A stretch of 64,000 bases of DNA from Membranipora membranacea (taxonomy: Eukaryota > Bryozoa > Gymnolaemata > Cheilostomatida > Membraniporidae). The position numbers were made by a program, and so were the translations under genes. Positions 1 to 10,739 of the stretch are shown one piece after another; position 1 is the stretch's first letter; each line of letters starts with the position of its first letter. The stretch is from contig OU612071.1 of NCBI GenBank assembly GCA_914767715.1, positions 1,610,001-1,674,000 on the forward strand, written 5' to 3'. Below the pieces are notes generated by a model. It was given only the letters and a program-made list of their open reading frames with translations. It ran no database searches and was not told the DNA's origin.

Positions 1-780
1 GCTTTGTCTCACTTCTGTGAAACAATCTACTACTGATGACGATGCGGATGTAGGTGATATGTGTGAGAAGCTGAATATTGGCTTGCAAGATATACCGATA
101 TCAGATATCGTGACATTTATATCAATAAGTAATAATTCATACAGCCGTTCCAAGTGGGATAAAATCTGTTCATTAAATATTAAATTGTTTGCAGCCAGCA
201 ATTGCGTGAGATTGTGCTTAGCCAATTTTATCCTTAATTAAGTTTGTCAAGTTATGTGTAGCCTATTACAAAAAATGGCTAATTCAACGCTGTCGACTTG
301 ATATCAAAACTATCAAACTTTTTTTCCGTCCATTTAAACCCTTAATTTGTGTATTTTAGCTGGGTTTGTAGTGAGAACAGCCAAACTGAAATGTTCAGAC
401 TGCATAGATGGGATAGTATGAGCTAGGACAGACTTATACAAATCATCTTCTCTGATCGGCATTAAAGACAGAGGGGGCCTGGTACACCCCCGCAAACATA
501 TATCAAAGTGCATGAGGGTAGCTGAAACCACAATAAGACATTTTATCGACCATGAGGGAATGCTACCTAACTCATTTCAGAAGGTTCTAATTTCTACTCT
601 CACATATATCTCTGAAATCAAAGTGAACAATTCAAATGTACTGCTCATGCTAGCTGCACTGTAAGATCCCTGACTAAAAGATATATACAAATCAGACTCT
701 ATCATGAAACAAAATCCCAACAGATCAAATCCAGTGACTTAATAAGGAGCAAACTTAATCAATTAGTGATATTAAGTCAT
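1..780 (+). pseudogene. P-element/THAP9-like transposase C-terminal remnant, copy A (cut by window edge)
   Basis: This is the 3' part of a DNA transposase of the P-element/THAP9 type. The first readable piece (17-238) encodes a D-rich linker and matches the downstream part of copy B at 6.8 kb. After several stops the frame resumes near 360 with A-G-F-V-V followed by K-C-S-D-C, then K-D-R-G-G-L-V-H-P. This is the 'YIAGYVVRK...C..C...DRGGLvyP' signature near the C terminus of P-type transposases. Several stops and frameshifts make it non-functional. The 5' half lies outside the window. Family assignment rests on motif memory; the DRGGL motif and the copy B context make it fairly safe. Confidence 0.6.
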
Positions 781-1397
781 GTGTAGTAGAATACTTTGGT
801 TCTTTCTGCATGCCTCTCATAATTCTGCAGTTATATTCTTGTGAGTAGATGCATTATTTTCTACATTCATTGGAGGCCAAATTTTAAAATAAATTTGTCA
901 AATGGAGAAAAAGATATTCCAAATAAATTTAGTCAAAGCAGTTCATTTTTATCCATAATCATTGCATTTATCAGCAATTATACTGATTTATGCTCGACTG
1001 CACTGCACCTCACAGAAACATAACGTCGTTGGGTTATTCCAATAATTAACTGTGACACATTGCTATATTATGAGCCAGTCCAGATTTCTCTATAACTTTA
1101 TGGCAAACCCCTAATGATTAAAAGAACTCTATCTCTCTTAAGTTTGCAAAGATGCCGATGCTGAATCATAGATAATTTTATCCTATTGTAAGCAGTTTTC
1201 AAGATAAGCCCAATTGAGCCCTTTTTTCCTGTGATCTGTTGGTTAAAAAGTACCTAACTAGAGAGAGGACCATTCCGAGCATAGGCTTAAATGCAACCTG
1301 CAGTTTGTATTATTCCTACTGCATGAAACTGATTCAGTGCATTCATTTCACTATCCCAGAAAACATCACGGAGGCATCCTGTCGTTCTATACACAAA

Positions 1398-2091
1398 CTG
1401 CAGGTCACTTAATAATTGGAAACTTGATGAATTAACTCTCTACACACACACCCATGAACCTATTATAATCTGCCTGACTGAGTCTTGGATTGATGATATT
1501 AAAGAAAAATCTGAAAACATTAATGCATTCAATAGCTATTTCGGCAACTGTAAAAATCGCATTGGTGGAGGAGTTGCTATCTTCATAAATCAGAGTGTTA
1601 CAACCAAAGTTATAGCCTCTAACTCAACCAAAACTGTGCCAGCACTCGGGGTCTCAACAAGTGTAGGACATCATAGGCCATACATTGTATGCAGCTTTTA
1701 TAATCCCCCTGGTGCAGACCAGGAGACAACACTAGAATATATCCAATCAACCATCCTCAAACTATCCAGACGACATGCGAACGCACAACTCCTAATATGT
1801 GGTGATTTCAACAGACTGCCAATAGATGAACTCGCTACTCAATTTGGGCTTTCAAATGTAGTTAATTCTAACACTTGTGGACATGCCATCATGCTAGATG
1901 TTATTCTGACTGAAATACCACGATACAAATACTGTGACGAACTGGCCCCGATTGCAAACAATGACCACTGTTGCATCGTGCTGCGGGGAGAGGGGAATCT
2001 ACCAAGCTGCTATGTCAAAAGACAAAAGAGGCTTGTCATCCACCCGCACAAAATATTGATCCAAAAATGGTATGTAATAATAATGTTATAA
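1398..2091 (+). pseudogene. LINE (CR1/Jockey-like) endonuclease fragment, copy A
   Basis: Reading starts around 'NCRSLNNWKLDEL', continues through 'CLTESWID', a glycine-rich 'NRIGGGVAIF' segment, 'YNPPG', the catalytic-type motif 'GDFN', and ends near 'NNDHC'. These are the ordered motifs of apurinic-type endonucleases of non-LTR retrotransposons; the usual SDH appears as NDH. The frame 1636-2091 is open, but the upstream part lies in a shifted frame and no ORF1 or RT follows directly. It is a dead fragment of the same family as the minus-strand LINE at 15.8-17.3 kb. Confidence 0.75.
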
Positions 2092-2826
2092 TGAATTGAG
2101 ACAAAACTCAAACAGACTGTGATTATTGTCCATCAGAAGATTACAAAGACTATAACTTTTGTTAGGGTGTAATATACCAGGCACCTCAAGTGAGTCTTAT
2201 CCTTTCAATAAAATTCCTGATTATCTATCTGTCCATCTAAGAATCAAATGACACAAAAGATGCAAACTCAGATTGGCGCTTTATATTCATGATGCTTTCT
2301 ATGAAAATGGGTCAAATGAAAAAATTTGAAATGTCTGCGCTTAGCGAGAGACGATCGCTTGTGAAACTATTACACAAACTGTAAAAGGAAACCTGTTAAA
2401 TATTCTAGTCATTGGACTCATACAAAGTTTGTTTATTCTAGTTTGCCTGCTACAACAATGAGAGCCAATACAAGGATATTTCATCATCTCCGATGAAATA
2501 CACAGAACAGATGCTCAATAAATTACAACATCCAACGCAATGGAATGTACTATCTCTGCAAAAACAATGTAGACTATAGGCTGGAAGAGGCGGAGACAAG
2601 AAGAGGCATTACATTTATTGGCCATTAGCCATTCTTACGCTAAATATCGGATAAAAATTCCCTTAATACTGTCATTATAACTGTACTAGAACAGACTATA
2701 CTAGATAGTAGCACACCTGTGCATATAACTGTAGGCAAACTCAATACAAATAAGTAACAGATTGCTAAACTTGGTGCGACAGTTAAGTGCAGTAGTGATA
2801 CTGAAATGTATGAAGGATAAACTCAC

Positions 2827-2896
2827 CATCAATATTTCTGACCTCTAATCTCTGTTCTCTCAGTAGTCGCAAGAAATCATCAATGATCAGCCAGTT
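2827..2896 (-). other. Exon-like 70-nt segment, copy A
   Basis: On the minus strand a polypyrimidine-poor acceptor (ATAG) is followed by 70 nt encoding a hydrophobic/charged peptide (NWLIIDDFLRLLREQRLEV...) and a strong donor, G|GTGAGTT. The segment recurs at 5974-6043 and 9609-9678. Between this copy and 5974-6043, five codons differ and three of the differences are synonymous, so it may have been a real exon. The host gene is not recognised. Confidence 0.3.
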
Positions 2897-3548
2897 CTAT
2901 AAATGCGACCGTGAACCTATCGATCCGATCTTTGCTTACAGATTGTTTGCCTCTATATAAATCACTGGACTGTCATCTAAGCGTTACACACCTATAATGT
3001 TCTAAGGACTTATTGACATGTGATCCTGCCCTTTGACAAATTGATACACTAATGGGTTTTAGAACTGAAGAAATGAACTGATGAAATGAGACTTGATCAG
3101 ATAATGACGATGACTATTGTTCATTATATGTAATGTGCAAAGAACTTAATGTGCTCCATAGAAATTGAAGTTTGCTGAAGGTTTTGTTTACTGCGCGGGT
3201 ATAATATATCAGGCTTGCTTCCTTTCAAACTCCCTATTATCTATTATCTGTCAATCTGACATTTTTGCTATTCAGGTTCAATGAAAGGTGAAAGGCAAAT
3301 ATAAACCTTCAATTATATAACACTTGCCTTTGATACGTTCAGGTGTGAAAAAAGCAAAATTATTTTAATATGTGAACGGTAATCGGAAACCTTTTTAGTC
3401 ACTTTGCAAGAAACAAAAGTGTATTTATCATTATGAGATACACTGAACAGGTGCTCTAAAGCTTAAAATATCTAGTCCTGTGTTATACATGATGATTGAG
3501 TTTTGCGCTAACAGGAGAAATGAGAAAGGAAGTGAGATTTTATCTATA

Positions 3549-4895
3549 AACCAAAACTGTGTCAGCACTCGGGGTCTTGACAAGTGTAGGACATCAAAAG
3601 CCATACATGTAGTTACATATGCAGAGCTTGAGGTAGCTCGCATTCCCCCGACATCTAAATAGTAAGAGTTGAGATATTTACAGAAAGTGTCATTAGATAG
3701 TTTGGTGTCGTCGATAACCACACTAGTTGATGATTGTTGTTGTTTAGTTTTGTTTGTCAGCTTTTTATAGTGTCCCACCAGGCTTTAGTGCTTTGGTTTT
3801 TGTGTAATCAATATGCCTACCAACAGAAACTCAGTACCAGCGATGCAATACTGCAGTTGATAGATGACTGGACATCCGTGCTGGACTCAAATACTAATGT
3901 GAAACTAATACAAAATGCATGCCTTGATTTTTTTCCAAAGCCTTCGATGAATGCAGCACCCCATACTGATATATAAAATGATCATCTTGGTTTTAACGCT
4001 AGTGTCATTGCCTTAGTTGAACTTTTTTGGAGTCAAGACAACAATGTGGAAACTACTGTGATATTTATCTGTCTACAAACCCAAGTAGGCGCCCCTCAAG
4101 GAACTAAACTTGGCCCCATCCTTTGGCTAATTTATGTTGCTGATTTAAAATCTTTTGAATATGATACAAAATGTATCAAATACAACCTTTCATAAGCCTG
4201 TAGTTGATTCATCCACTGAGAACATATCTGATGGAATACTGTTAGCAAACACCTGGTCTGAGCAAAACAATATGATTTTGAATTCCAGCAAAACTGGGCT
4301 AATGAATGTGGCTTTTACAAACAAATCTGCTATGCACCTTGGTACAACCTATGGCGGTGATAATCCCTTTATCTCTCCCTCTGAGCATACTAAGTTTTTA
4401 GGTGTATTCATAGACAACACACTAACTTCCAGCAATCATGTTGACTATATTATAGCTAAATGCTCTCAATGATTATACTTGATGGGAGAGCTGAAACGCA
4501 TGGGCATGGATAGTGATGGCCTGCGAACCTTCTATATAGCTAACATTAAGTCTATAATCTCCAACGCCTGCCCTGCATCGTATTATCTACTATCAGACAC
4601 CGATAAAACATGACTAAAGGGGATCCAGCGCTCTGCTACTCGGATTGTGCTGCCATTCTCTGACAACTACGAGCAGAGGCTGGACCATCTAGCACTGCCA
4701 CCCATCTCAACATTCCTGCACACCACTTGCAGTGAACATTTCACTGAAATAGCTGACGACGATAATCATCCCTTGAACTCTCATATTAAAATAAATACAA
4801 ACAGAACATCTGCTCGTAGAGCAAAAATAGCTAAATATAGGCCATCCAAGTGTAGAACAACCAAAAGACAAAATACCATTTTTGAATTTTAAATG
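3549..4895 (+). pseudogene. Rearranged LINE fragments with reverse-transcriptase C-terminal part
   Basis: 3549-3606 repeats the endonuclease sequence seen at 1626-1683. A short piece in the opposite orientation follows (minus-strand peptide 'NDTFCKYLNSYYLDVGG', like the linker before RT domains). From 3780 the plus strand encodes RT pieces: 'LSTSDAILQLIDDW', then 'GAPQGTKLGPILW' (motif like P-Q-G-S-x-L-G-P-x-L-F), 'FLGVFIDN' and the thumb/C-terminal 'IQRSATRIVLPF'. Frames change at least four times. Both the catalytic FADD box and a poly-A tail are missing. This is a degenerate, internally inverted LINE copy. Confidence 0.65.
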
Positions 4896-5212
4896 CGATT
4901 TTTTAACTAATGCAGCTCAGACTAGGCCTACTTTCATTTTATTTTTTCCACGTATGTGCCGTACATTCGATGCTATCAACCTATCACAGGATGGATATTA
5001 GAATTTAGGCAATAAACAAACTTCAAACCATCAAGTAATTGAGTTAAGTGATCAATGATCTGGTGATTTTTCCTCTATGTTACTTTCGATGCTGTCGCTT
5101 GGTGTTCATGATGTCTCAATAATACAACGATGGCCTATATTCTAATAATTACACACCCTATGTGTTCTTAAAATTCCTTGAAATGTGATCCAGGTCTTTG
5201 ACAAAAATATTG

Positions 5213-6600
5213 AACCAAAAATGGTATGTAATAATAATGTAATAATGAATTGAGACAAAACTCAAACAGACTGTGATTATTGTCCATTTGTCGAATACAC
5301 AGACTATAACTTTTGTTAGGGTATAATATACCAGACACCTCAAGTGAGTCTTATCCTTTCAATAAAATTCCTGATTATCTATCTGACCATCTAAGAATCA
5401 AATGACACAAAGGATGCAAACTCAGGTTGGCGCATTATATTCATGATGCTTTCTATGAAAATGGGTCAAATGAAAAAGTTTGAAATGTCTGCGCTTAGCG
5501 AGAGACGATCGCTTGTGAAACTATTACACAAACTGTGAAAGGAAACCTGTTAAATATTCTAGTCATTGGACTCATACAAAGTTCTCTTATTCTAGTTTGC
5601 CTGCTACAACAATGAGAGCCAATACAAGGATATTTTATCATCGCCGCTGAAATACACAGAACAGATGCTCAATAAATTAGAACATCCAACGCAATGGAAG
5701 GTACTATCTCTGCAAAAACAATGTAGACTATAGGCTGGAGGAGGCGCAGACCAGAAGAGGCATTACATTTATTGGCCATTAGCCATTCTTACGCTGAATA
5801 TCAGATAAAAATTCCCTTAATACTGTCATTATAACTGTACTAGAACAGACTATACTAGATAGTAGTACACCTGTGCATATAATTGTAGGCAAACTGAATA
5901 CAAATAAGTAACAGATTGCTAAACTTGGTGCGACGGTTAATTGCAGTAGTGATAGTGAAATGTATAAACTCACCATCAATATTTCTGACCTCTAATCTCT
6001 GTTCTCTCAGTAGACGCAAGAAGTCGTCAATGACCAGCCGGTTCTATAAATGCGACCGTGAACCTATCGATCCGATCTTTGCTTATAGATTGTTTGCCTC
6101 TATATTATTTCCCTCGCTGTCTCGAGGTGTGTTAATGAATTTTCACTAATAAATCACTGGACTGTCATCTAAGCGTTACACACCTATAATGTTCTAAGAA
6201 CTCATTGACATGTGACCCTGCCCTTTGACAAATTGATACACTAATGGCTTTTAGAACTGAAGAAATGAACTGATGAAATGAGACTCGATCAGATAATGAC
6301 GATGACTATTGTTCATTATATGTAATGTGCAAAGAACTAAAAGTGCTCCATAGAAATTGAAGTTTGCGTTATTATCTTTTATCTGTCAATCTGACATTTT
6401 TGCTTTTTAGGTTCAATGAAAGGTGAAAGGCAAATATAAACCTTCAATTATGTAACACTTGCCTTAGATACGTTCAATTGTGAAAAAAGCAAAATTATTA
6501 TAATATGTGAACAGTAATCGGAAACCTTATTGGTCACTTTGCAAGATACAAAAGTGTATGTATCATTATGGGCTACACTGAACAGGTGCTCTAAAGCTTG
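5213..6600 (+). repeat. Partial third copy (C) of the 0-10 kb repeat block
   Basis: Matches 2055-3480 of copy A and 8841-10265 of copy B with visibly more substitutions, including a 26-nt extra stretch near 6105-6150 containing 'tctcgaggtgtg'. It lies directly upstream of the transposase remnant of copy B. This suggests that the block once formed a longer tandem unit: noncoding tail, then transposase, then LINE fragment. Confidence 0.8.
5974..6043 (-). other. Exon-like 70-nt segment, copy C
   Basis: Same acceptor (TTTATAG), length and donor (GTGAGTT) as at 2827-2896, with largely synonymous differences. Reads NRLVIDDFLRLLREQRLEV.... Host gene unknown. Confidence 0.3.
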
Positions 6601-7560
6601 CAATATCTAAACCTGTGTTACAACTTAGGACAGGACCATATAGAAACACTTTTTTCAAAGATCAGGTCTAGTGGAAGTTTTAACAACAACCCAAAGGCTG
6701 TTCAATTCACTAGTGCTATGAAAGGACTCATGGTGAAAACTGAAGTTACTCCATCTGCGAGTGTCAACTGTCTGCAACACTACACTGCTTTGTCTCACTT
6801 CTGTGAAACAATCTACTACTGATGACGATGCGGATGTAGGTGATATGTGTGAGAAGCTGAATATTGGCTTGCAAGATATACCGATATCAGATATCGTGAC
6901 ATTTATATCAATAAGTAATAATTCATACAGCCGTTCCAAGTGGGATAAAATCTGTTCATTAAATATTAAATTGTTTGCAGCCAGCAATTGCGTGAGATTG
7001 TGCTTAGCCATTTTTATCCTTAATTAAGTTTGTCAAGTTATGTGTAGCCTATTACAAAAAATGGCTAATTCAACGCTGTCGAGTTGATATCAAAACTATC
7101 AAACTTTTTTTGCGCCCATTTAAACCCTTAATTTGTGTATTTTAGCTGGGTTTGTAGTGAGAACAGCCAAACTGAAATGTTCAGACTGCATAGATGGGAT
7201 AGTATGAGCTAGGACAGACTTATACAAATCATCTTCTCTGATCGGCATTAAAGACAGAGGGGGCCTGGTACACCCCCGCAAACATATATCAAAGTGCATG
7301 AGGGTAGCTGAAACAATAAGACATTTTATCGACCATGAGGGAATGCTACCTAACTCATTTCAGAAGATTCTAATTTCTACTCTCACATATATCTCTGAAA
7401 TCAAAGTGAACAATTCAAATGTACTGCTCATGCTAGCTGCACTGTAAGATCCCTGACTAAAAGATATATACAAATCAGACTCTATCATGAAACAAAATCC
7501 CAACAGATCAAATCCAGTGACTTAATAAGGAGCAAACTTAATCAATTAGTGATATTCAGT
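6598..7560 (+). pseudogene. P-element/THAP9-like transposase C-terminal remnant, copy B
   Basis: From 6598 the frame encodes 'LGQDHIETLFSKIRSSG', N-N-N-P-K-A-x-Q-F, matching the conserved 'sQDhlElfFg.IRsrgg.nNNPtarqF' block of P-element and THAP9 transposases (C-terminal part of the RNase H-like fold). The frame stops near 6820 and resumes one frame over with the acidic linker. Further down come A-G-F-V-V, K-C-S-D-C and K-D-R-G-G-L-V-H-P, as in copy A. No THAP zinc finger or upstream catalytic Asp region is visible. It is a pseudogene from a P-type DNA transposon and the most complete copy here. Confidence 0.7.
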
Positions 7561-8183
7561 CATGTGTAGTAGAATACTTTGGTTCTTTCTGCATGCCTCT
7601 CATAATTCTGCAGTTATATTCTTGTGAGTAGATGCATTATTTTCTACATTCATTGGAGGCCAAATTTTAAAATAAATTTGTCAAATGGAGAAAAAGTTAT
7701 TCCAAATAAATTTAGTCAAAGCAGTTCATTTTTATCCATAATCATTGCATTTATCAGCAATTATACTAATTTATGCTCGACTGCACTGCACCTCACAGTA
7801 ACATAACGTCGCTGGGTTATTCCAATAATTAACTGTGACACATTGCTATATTATGAGCCAGTCCAGATTTCTCTATAACTTTATGGCAAACCCCTAATGA
7901 TTAAAAGAACTCTATCTCCCTTAAGTTTGCAAAGATGCCGATGCTGAATCATAGATAATTTTATCCTATTGTAAGCAGTTTTCAAGATAAGCCAAATTGA
8001 GCCCTTTTTTCCTGTGATCTGTTGGTTAAAAAGTACCTAACTGGAGAGAGGACCATTCCGAGCATAGGCTTAAATTCAACCTGCAGTTTGTATTATTCCT
8101 ACTGCATGAAACTGATTCAGTGCATTCATTTCACTATCCCAGAAAACATCACGGAGGCATCCTGTCGTTCTATACACAAACTG

Positions 8184-8880
8184 CAGGTCACTTAATAATT
8201 GGAAACTTGATGAATTAACTCTGTACACACACACCCATAAACCTATTATAATCTGCCTGACTGAGTCTTGGATTGATGATATTAAAGAACAATCTGAAAA
8301 CATTAATGCATTCAATAGCTATTTCGGCAACTGTAAAAATCGCATTGGTGGAGGAGTTGCTATCTTCATCAATCAGAGTGTTACAACCAAAGTTATAGCC
8401 TCTCACTCAACCAAAACTGTGTTAGCACTCGGGGTCTTAACAAGTGTAGGACATCATAGGCCATACATTGTATGCAGCTTTTATAATCCCCCTGGTGCAG
8501 ACCAGGAGACAACACTAGAATATATCCAATCAACCATCCTCAAACTATCCAGACGACATGCGAACGCACAACTCCTAATATGTGGTGATTTCAACAGACT
8601 GCCAATAGATGAACTCGCTACTCAATTTGGACTTTCAAATGTAGTTAATTCTAACACTCGTGGAGATGCCATCATGCTAGATGTTATTCTGACTGAAATA
8701 CCATGATACAAATACTGTGACGAACTGGCCCCGATTGCAAACAATGACCACTGTTGCATCGTGCTGCGGGGGAGGGGAATCTACCAAGCTGCTATGTCAA
8801 AAGACAAAAGAGGCTTGTCATCCACCCGCACAAAATATTGATCCAAAAATTGTATGTTATAATAATGTAATAATGAATTG
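8184..8880 (+). pseudogene. LINE endonuclease fragment, copy B
   Basis: Duplicate of the fragment at 1398-2091, with the same motifs (CLTESWID, GDFN, NNDHC). It has an extra in-frame stop just after 'ILTEIP', where the arginine codon CGA has become TGA, and a 1-nt loss in the following 'gcgggggagg' run. Non-functional. Confidence 0.7.
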
Positions 8881-9608
8881 AGACAAAACTCAAACAGACT
8901 GTGATTATTGTCCATCAGAAGATTACAAAGACTATAACTTTTGTTAGGGTGTAATATACCAGGCACCTCAAGTGAGTCTTATCCTTTCAATAAAATTCCT
9001 GATTATCTATCTGTCCATCTAAGAATCAAATGACACAAAAGATGCAAACTTAGGTTGGCGCTTTATATTCATGATGCTTTCTATGAAAATGGGTCAAATG
9101 AAAAAATTTGAAATGTCTGAGCTTAGCGAGAGACGATCGCTTGTGAAACTATTACACAAACTGTAAAAGGAAACCTGTTAAATATTCTAGTCATTGGACT
9201 CATACAAAGTTTGTTTATTCTAGTTTGCCTGCTACAACAATGAGAGCCAATACGAGGATATTTCATCATCTCCGATGAAATACACAGAACAGATGCTCAA
9301 TAAATTACAGCATCCAACACAATGGAAGGTACTATCTCTGCAAAAACAATGTAGACTATAGGCTGGAAGAGGCGGAGACAAGAAGAGGCATTACATTTAT
9401 TGGCCATTAGCCATTCTTACGCTAAATATCGGATAAAAATTCCCTTAATACTGTCATTATAACTGTACTAGAACAGACTATACTAGATAGTAGCACACCT
9501 GTGCATATAACTGTAGGCAAACTGAATACAAATAAGTAACAGATTGCTAAACTTGGTGCGACAGTTAAGTGCAGTAGTGATACTGAAATGTATGAAGGAT
9601 AAACTCAC

Positions 9609-9678
9609 CATCAATATTTCTGACCTCTAATCTCTGTTCTCTCAGTAGTCGCAAGAAATCATCAATGATCAGCCAGTT
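9609..9678 (-). other. Exon-like 70-nt segment, copy B
   Basis: Identical in form to 2827-2896 (acceptor ATAG, donor GTGAGTT). Part of the duplicated block. Confidence 0.3.
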
Positions 9679-10427
9679 CTATAAATGCGACCGTGAACCT
9701 ATCGATCCGATCTTTGCTTACAGATTGTTTGCCTCTATATTAATCACTGGACTGTCATCTAAGCGTTACACACCTATAATGTTCTAAGGACTTATTGACA
9801 TGTGATCCTGCCCTTTGACAAATTGTTACACTAATGGGTTTTAGAACTGAAGAAATGAACTTATTAAATGAGACTAGACTCAATCAGATTATGACGATGA
9901 CTTTTGTTCATTATAATATGTAATTTTCAAAGAACTAAAAGTGCTCCATAGAAATTGAAGTTTGCTGAAGGTTTTGTTTACTGCACGGGTATAATATATC
10001 AGGCTTGCTTCCTTTCAAACTCCCTTTTATCTATTATCTGTCAATCTGACATTTTTGCTATTCAGGTTCAATGAAAGGTGAAAGGCAAATATAAACCTTC
10101 AATTATATAACACTTGCCTTAGATACGTTCAGGTGTGAAAAAAGCAAAATTATTTTAATATGTGAACGGTAATCGGAAACCTTTTTAGTCACTTTGCAAG
10201 ATACAAAAGTGTATTTATCATTATGAGATACACTGAACAGGTGCTCTAAAGCTTAAAATATCTAGTCCTGTGTTATACATGATGATTGAGTTTTGCGCTA
10301 ACAGGAGAAATGAGAAAGGAAGTGAGATTTTATCTATAGGTTAGTTTTGGAGTGCTTATTTGGAAAGTGAAGGGACTCGAAAGAGTTTATTGTCTGAAAA
10401 TTTGGCCTTTGCTCTGAGGGCTAGTTT

Positions 10428-10690
10428 ATATAGGGCAAACCCACTCTGCTTGCAGGATAGCCTGGAGACATAGTCTATCTCTGCAGCACAGCAGTGGCAA
10501 GGCACCTCCCAGGGTTCAAGGTTATGAGATATCAAAACCAGTGTTCCAATTAGGCCCAAATATTTCCAAATTATGGGTTTCCATTGTTTTCCAAATTTTG
10601 GTACTCAGACTAGGTGAATTAGTTCAAGCCCTATGCTGCAGAGACGAACGTGTGCCTCAACAGTTCGCACAGGCGCAGACTGGGGAAAAC
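10428..10690 (+). repeat. Interspersed repeat, inverted copy at 31197-31455
   Basis: About 260 bp containing 'tagtctatctctgcagcac', 'ccaaatatttccaaa' and 'cagagacgaacg' reappear in reverse complement at 31.2-31.45 kb with modest divergence. No coding signal or terminal structure was recognised, so the element class is unknown. Confidence 0.75.
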
Positions 10691-10739
10691 TTTGGACAAC
10701 TTTTGAGAGTAGTCTTTTCATATCATATTTTCTGAGCAA

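Larger units (their letters stand above)
1..3547 (+). repeat. Segmental duplication, copy A (partner 6787-10337)
   Basis: Offset 6786 aligns this block to 6787-10337 with only scattered single-base differences and a few short indels. Both copies carry the transposase remnant, a LINE endonuclease fragment and the same noncoding tail. Homology stops after 'gattttatctata', where this copy continues into LINE sequence and the other into a different repeat. The left limit is the window edge, so the true unit may be longer. Confidence 0.9.
6787..10337 (+). repeat. Segmental duplication, copy B (partner 1-3547)
   Basis: Near-identical to 1-3547 throughout. Differences include a lost 'cca' near 7313, a stop created in the endonuclease fragment at about 8701 and a few indels after 9860. 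Ends at 'gattttatctata', then enters the repeat shared with 31.2-31.5 kb. Confidence 0.9.

Noticed and set aside
6655-7011. 118-codon minus-strand frame over the transposase remnant
   Set aside because: Antisense shadow; the plus strand carries the recognisable QDHIE...NNNP motif.
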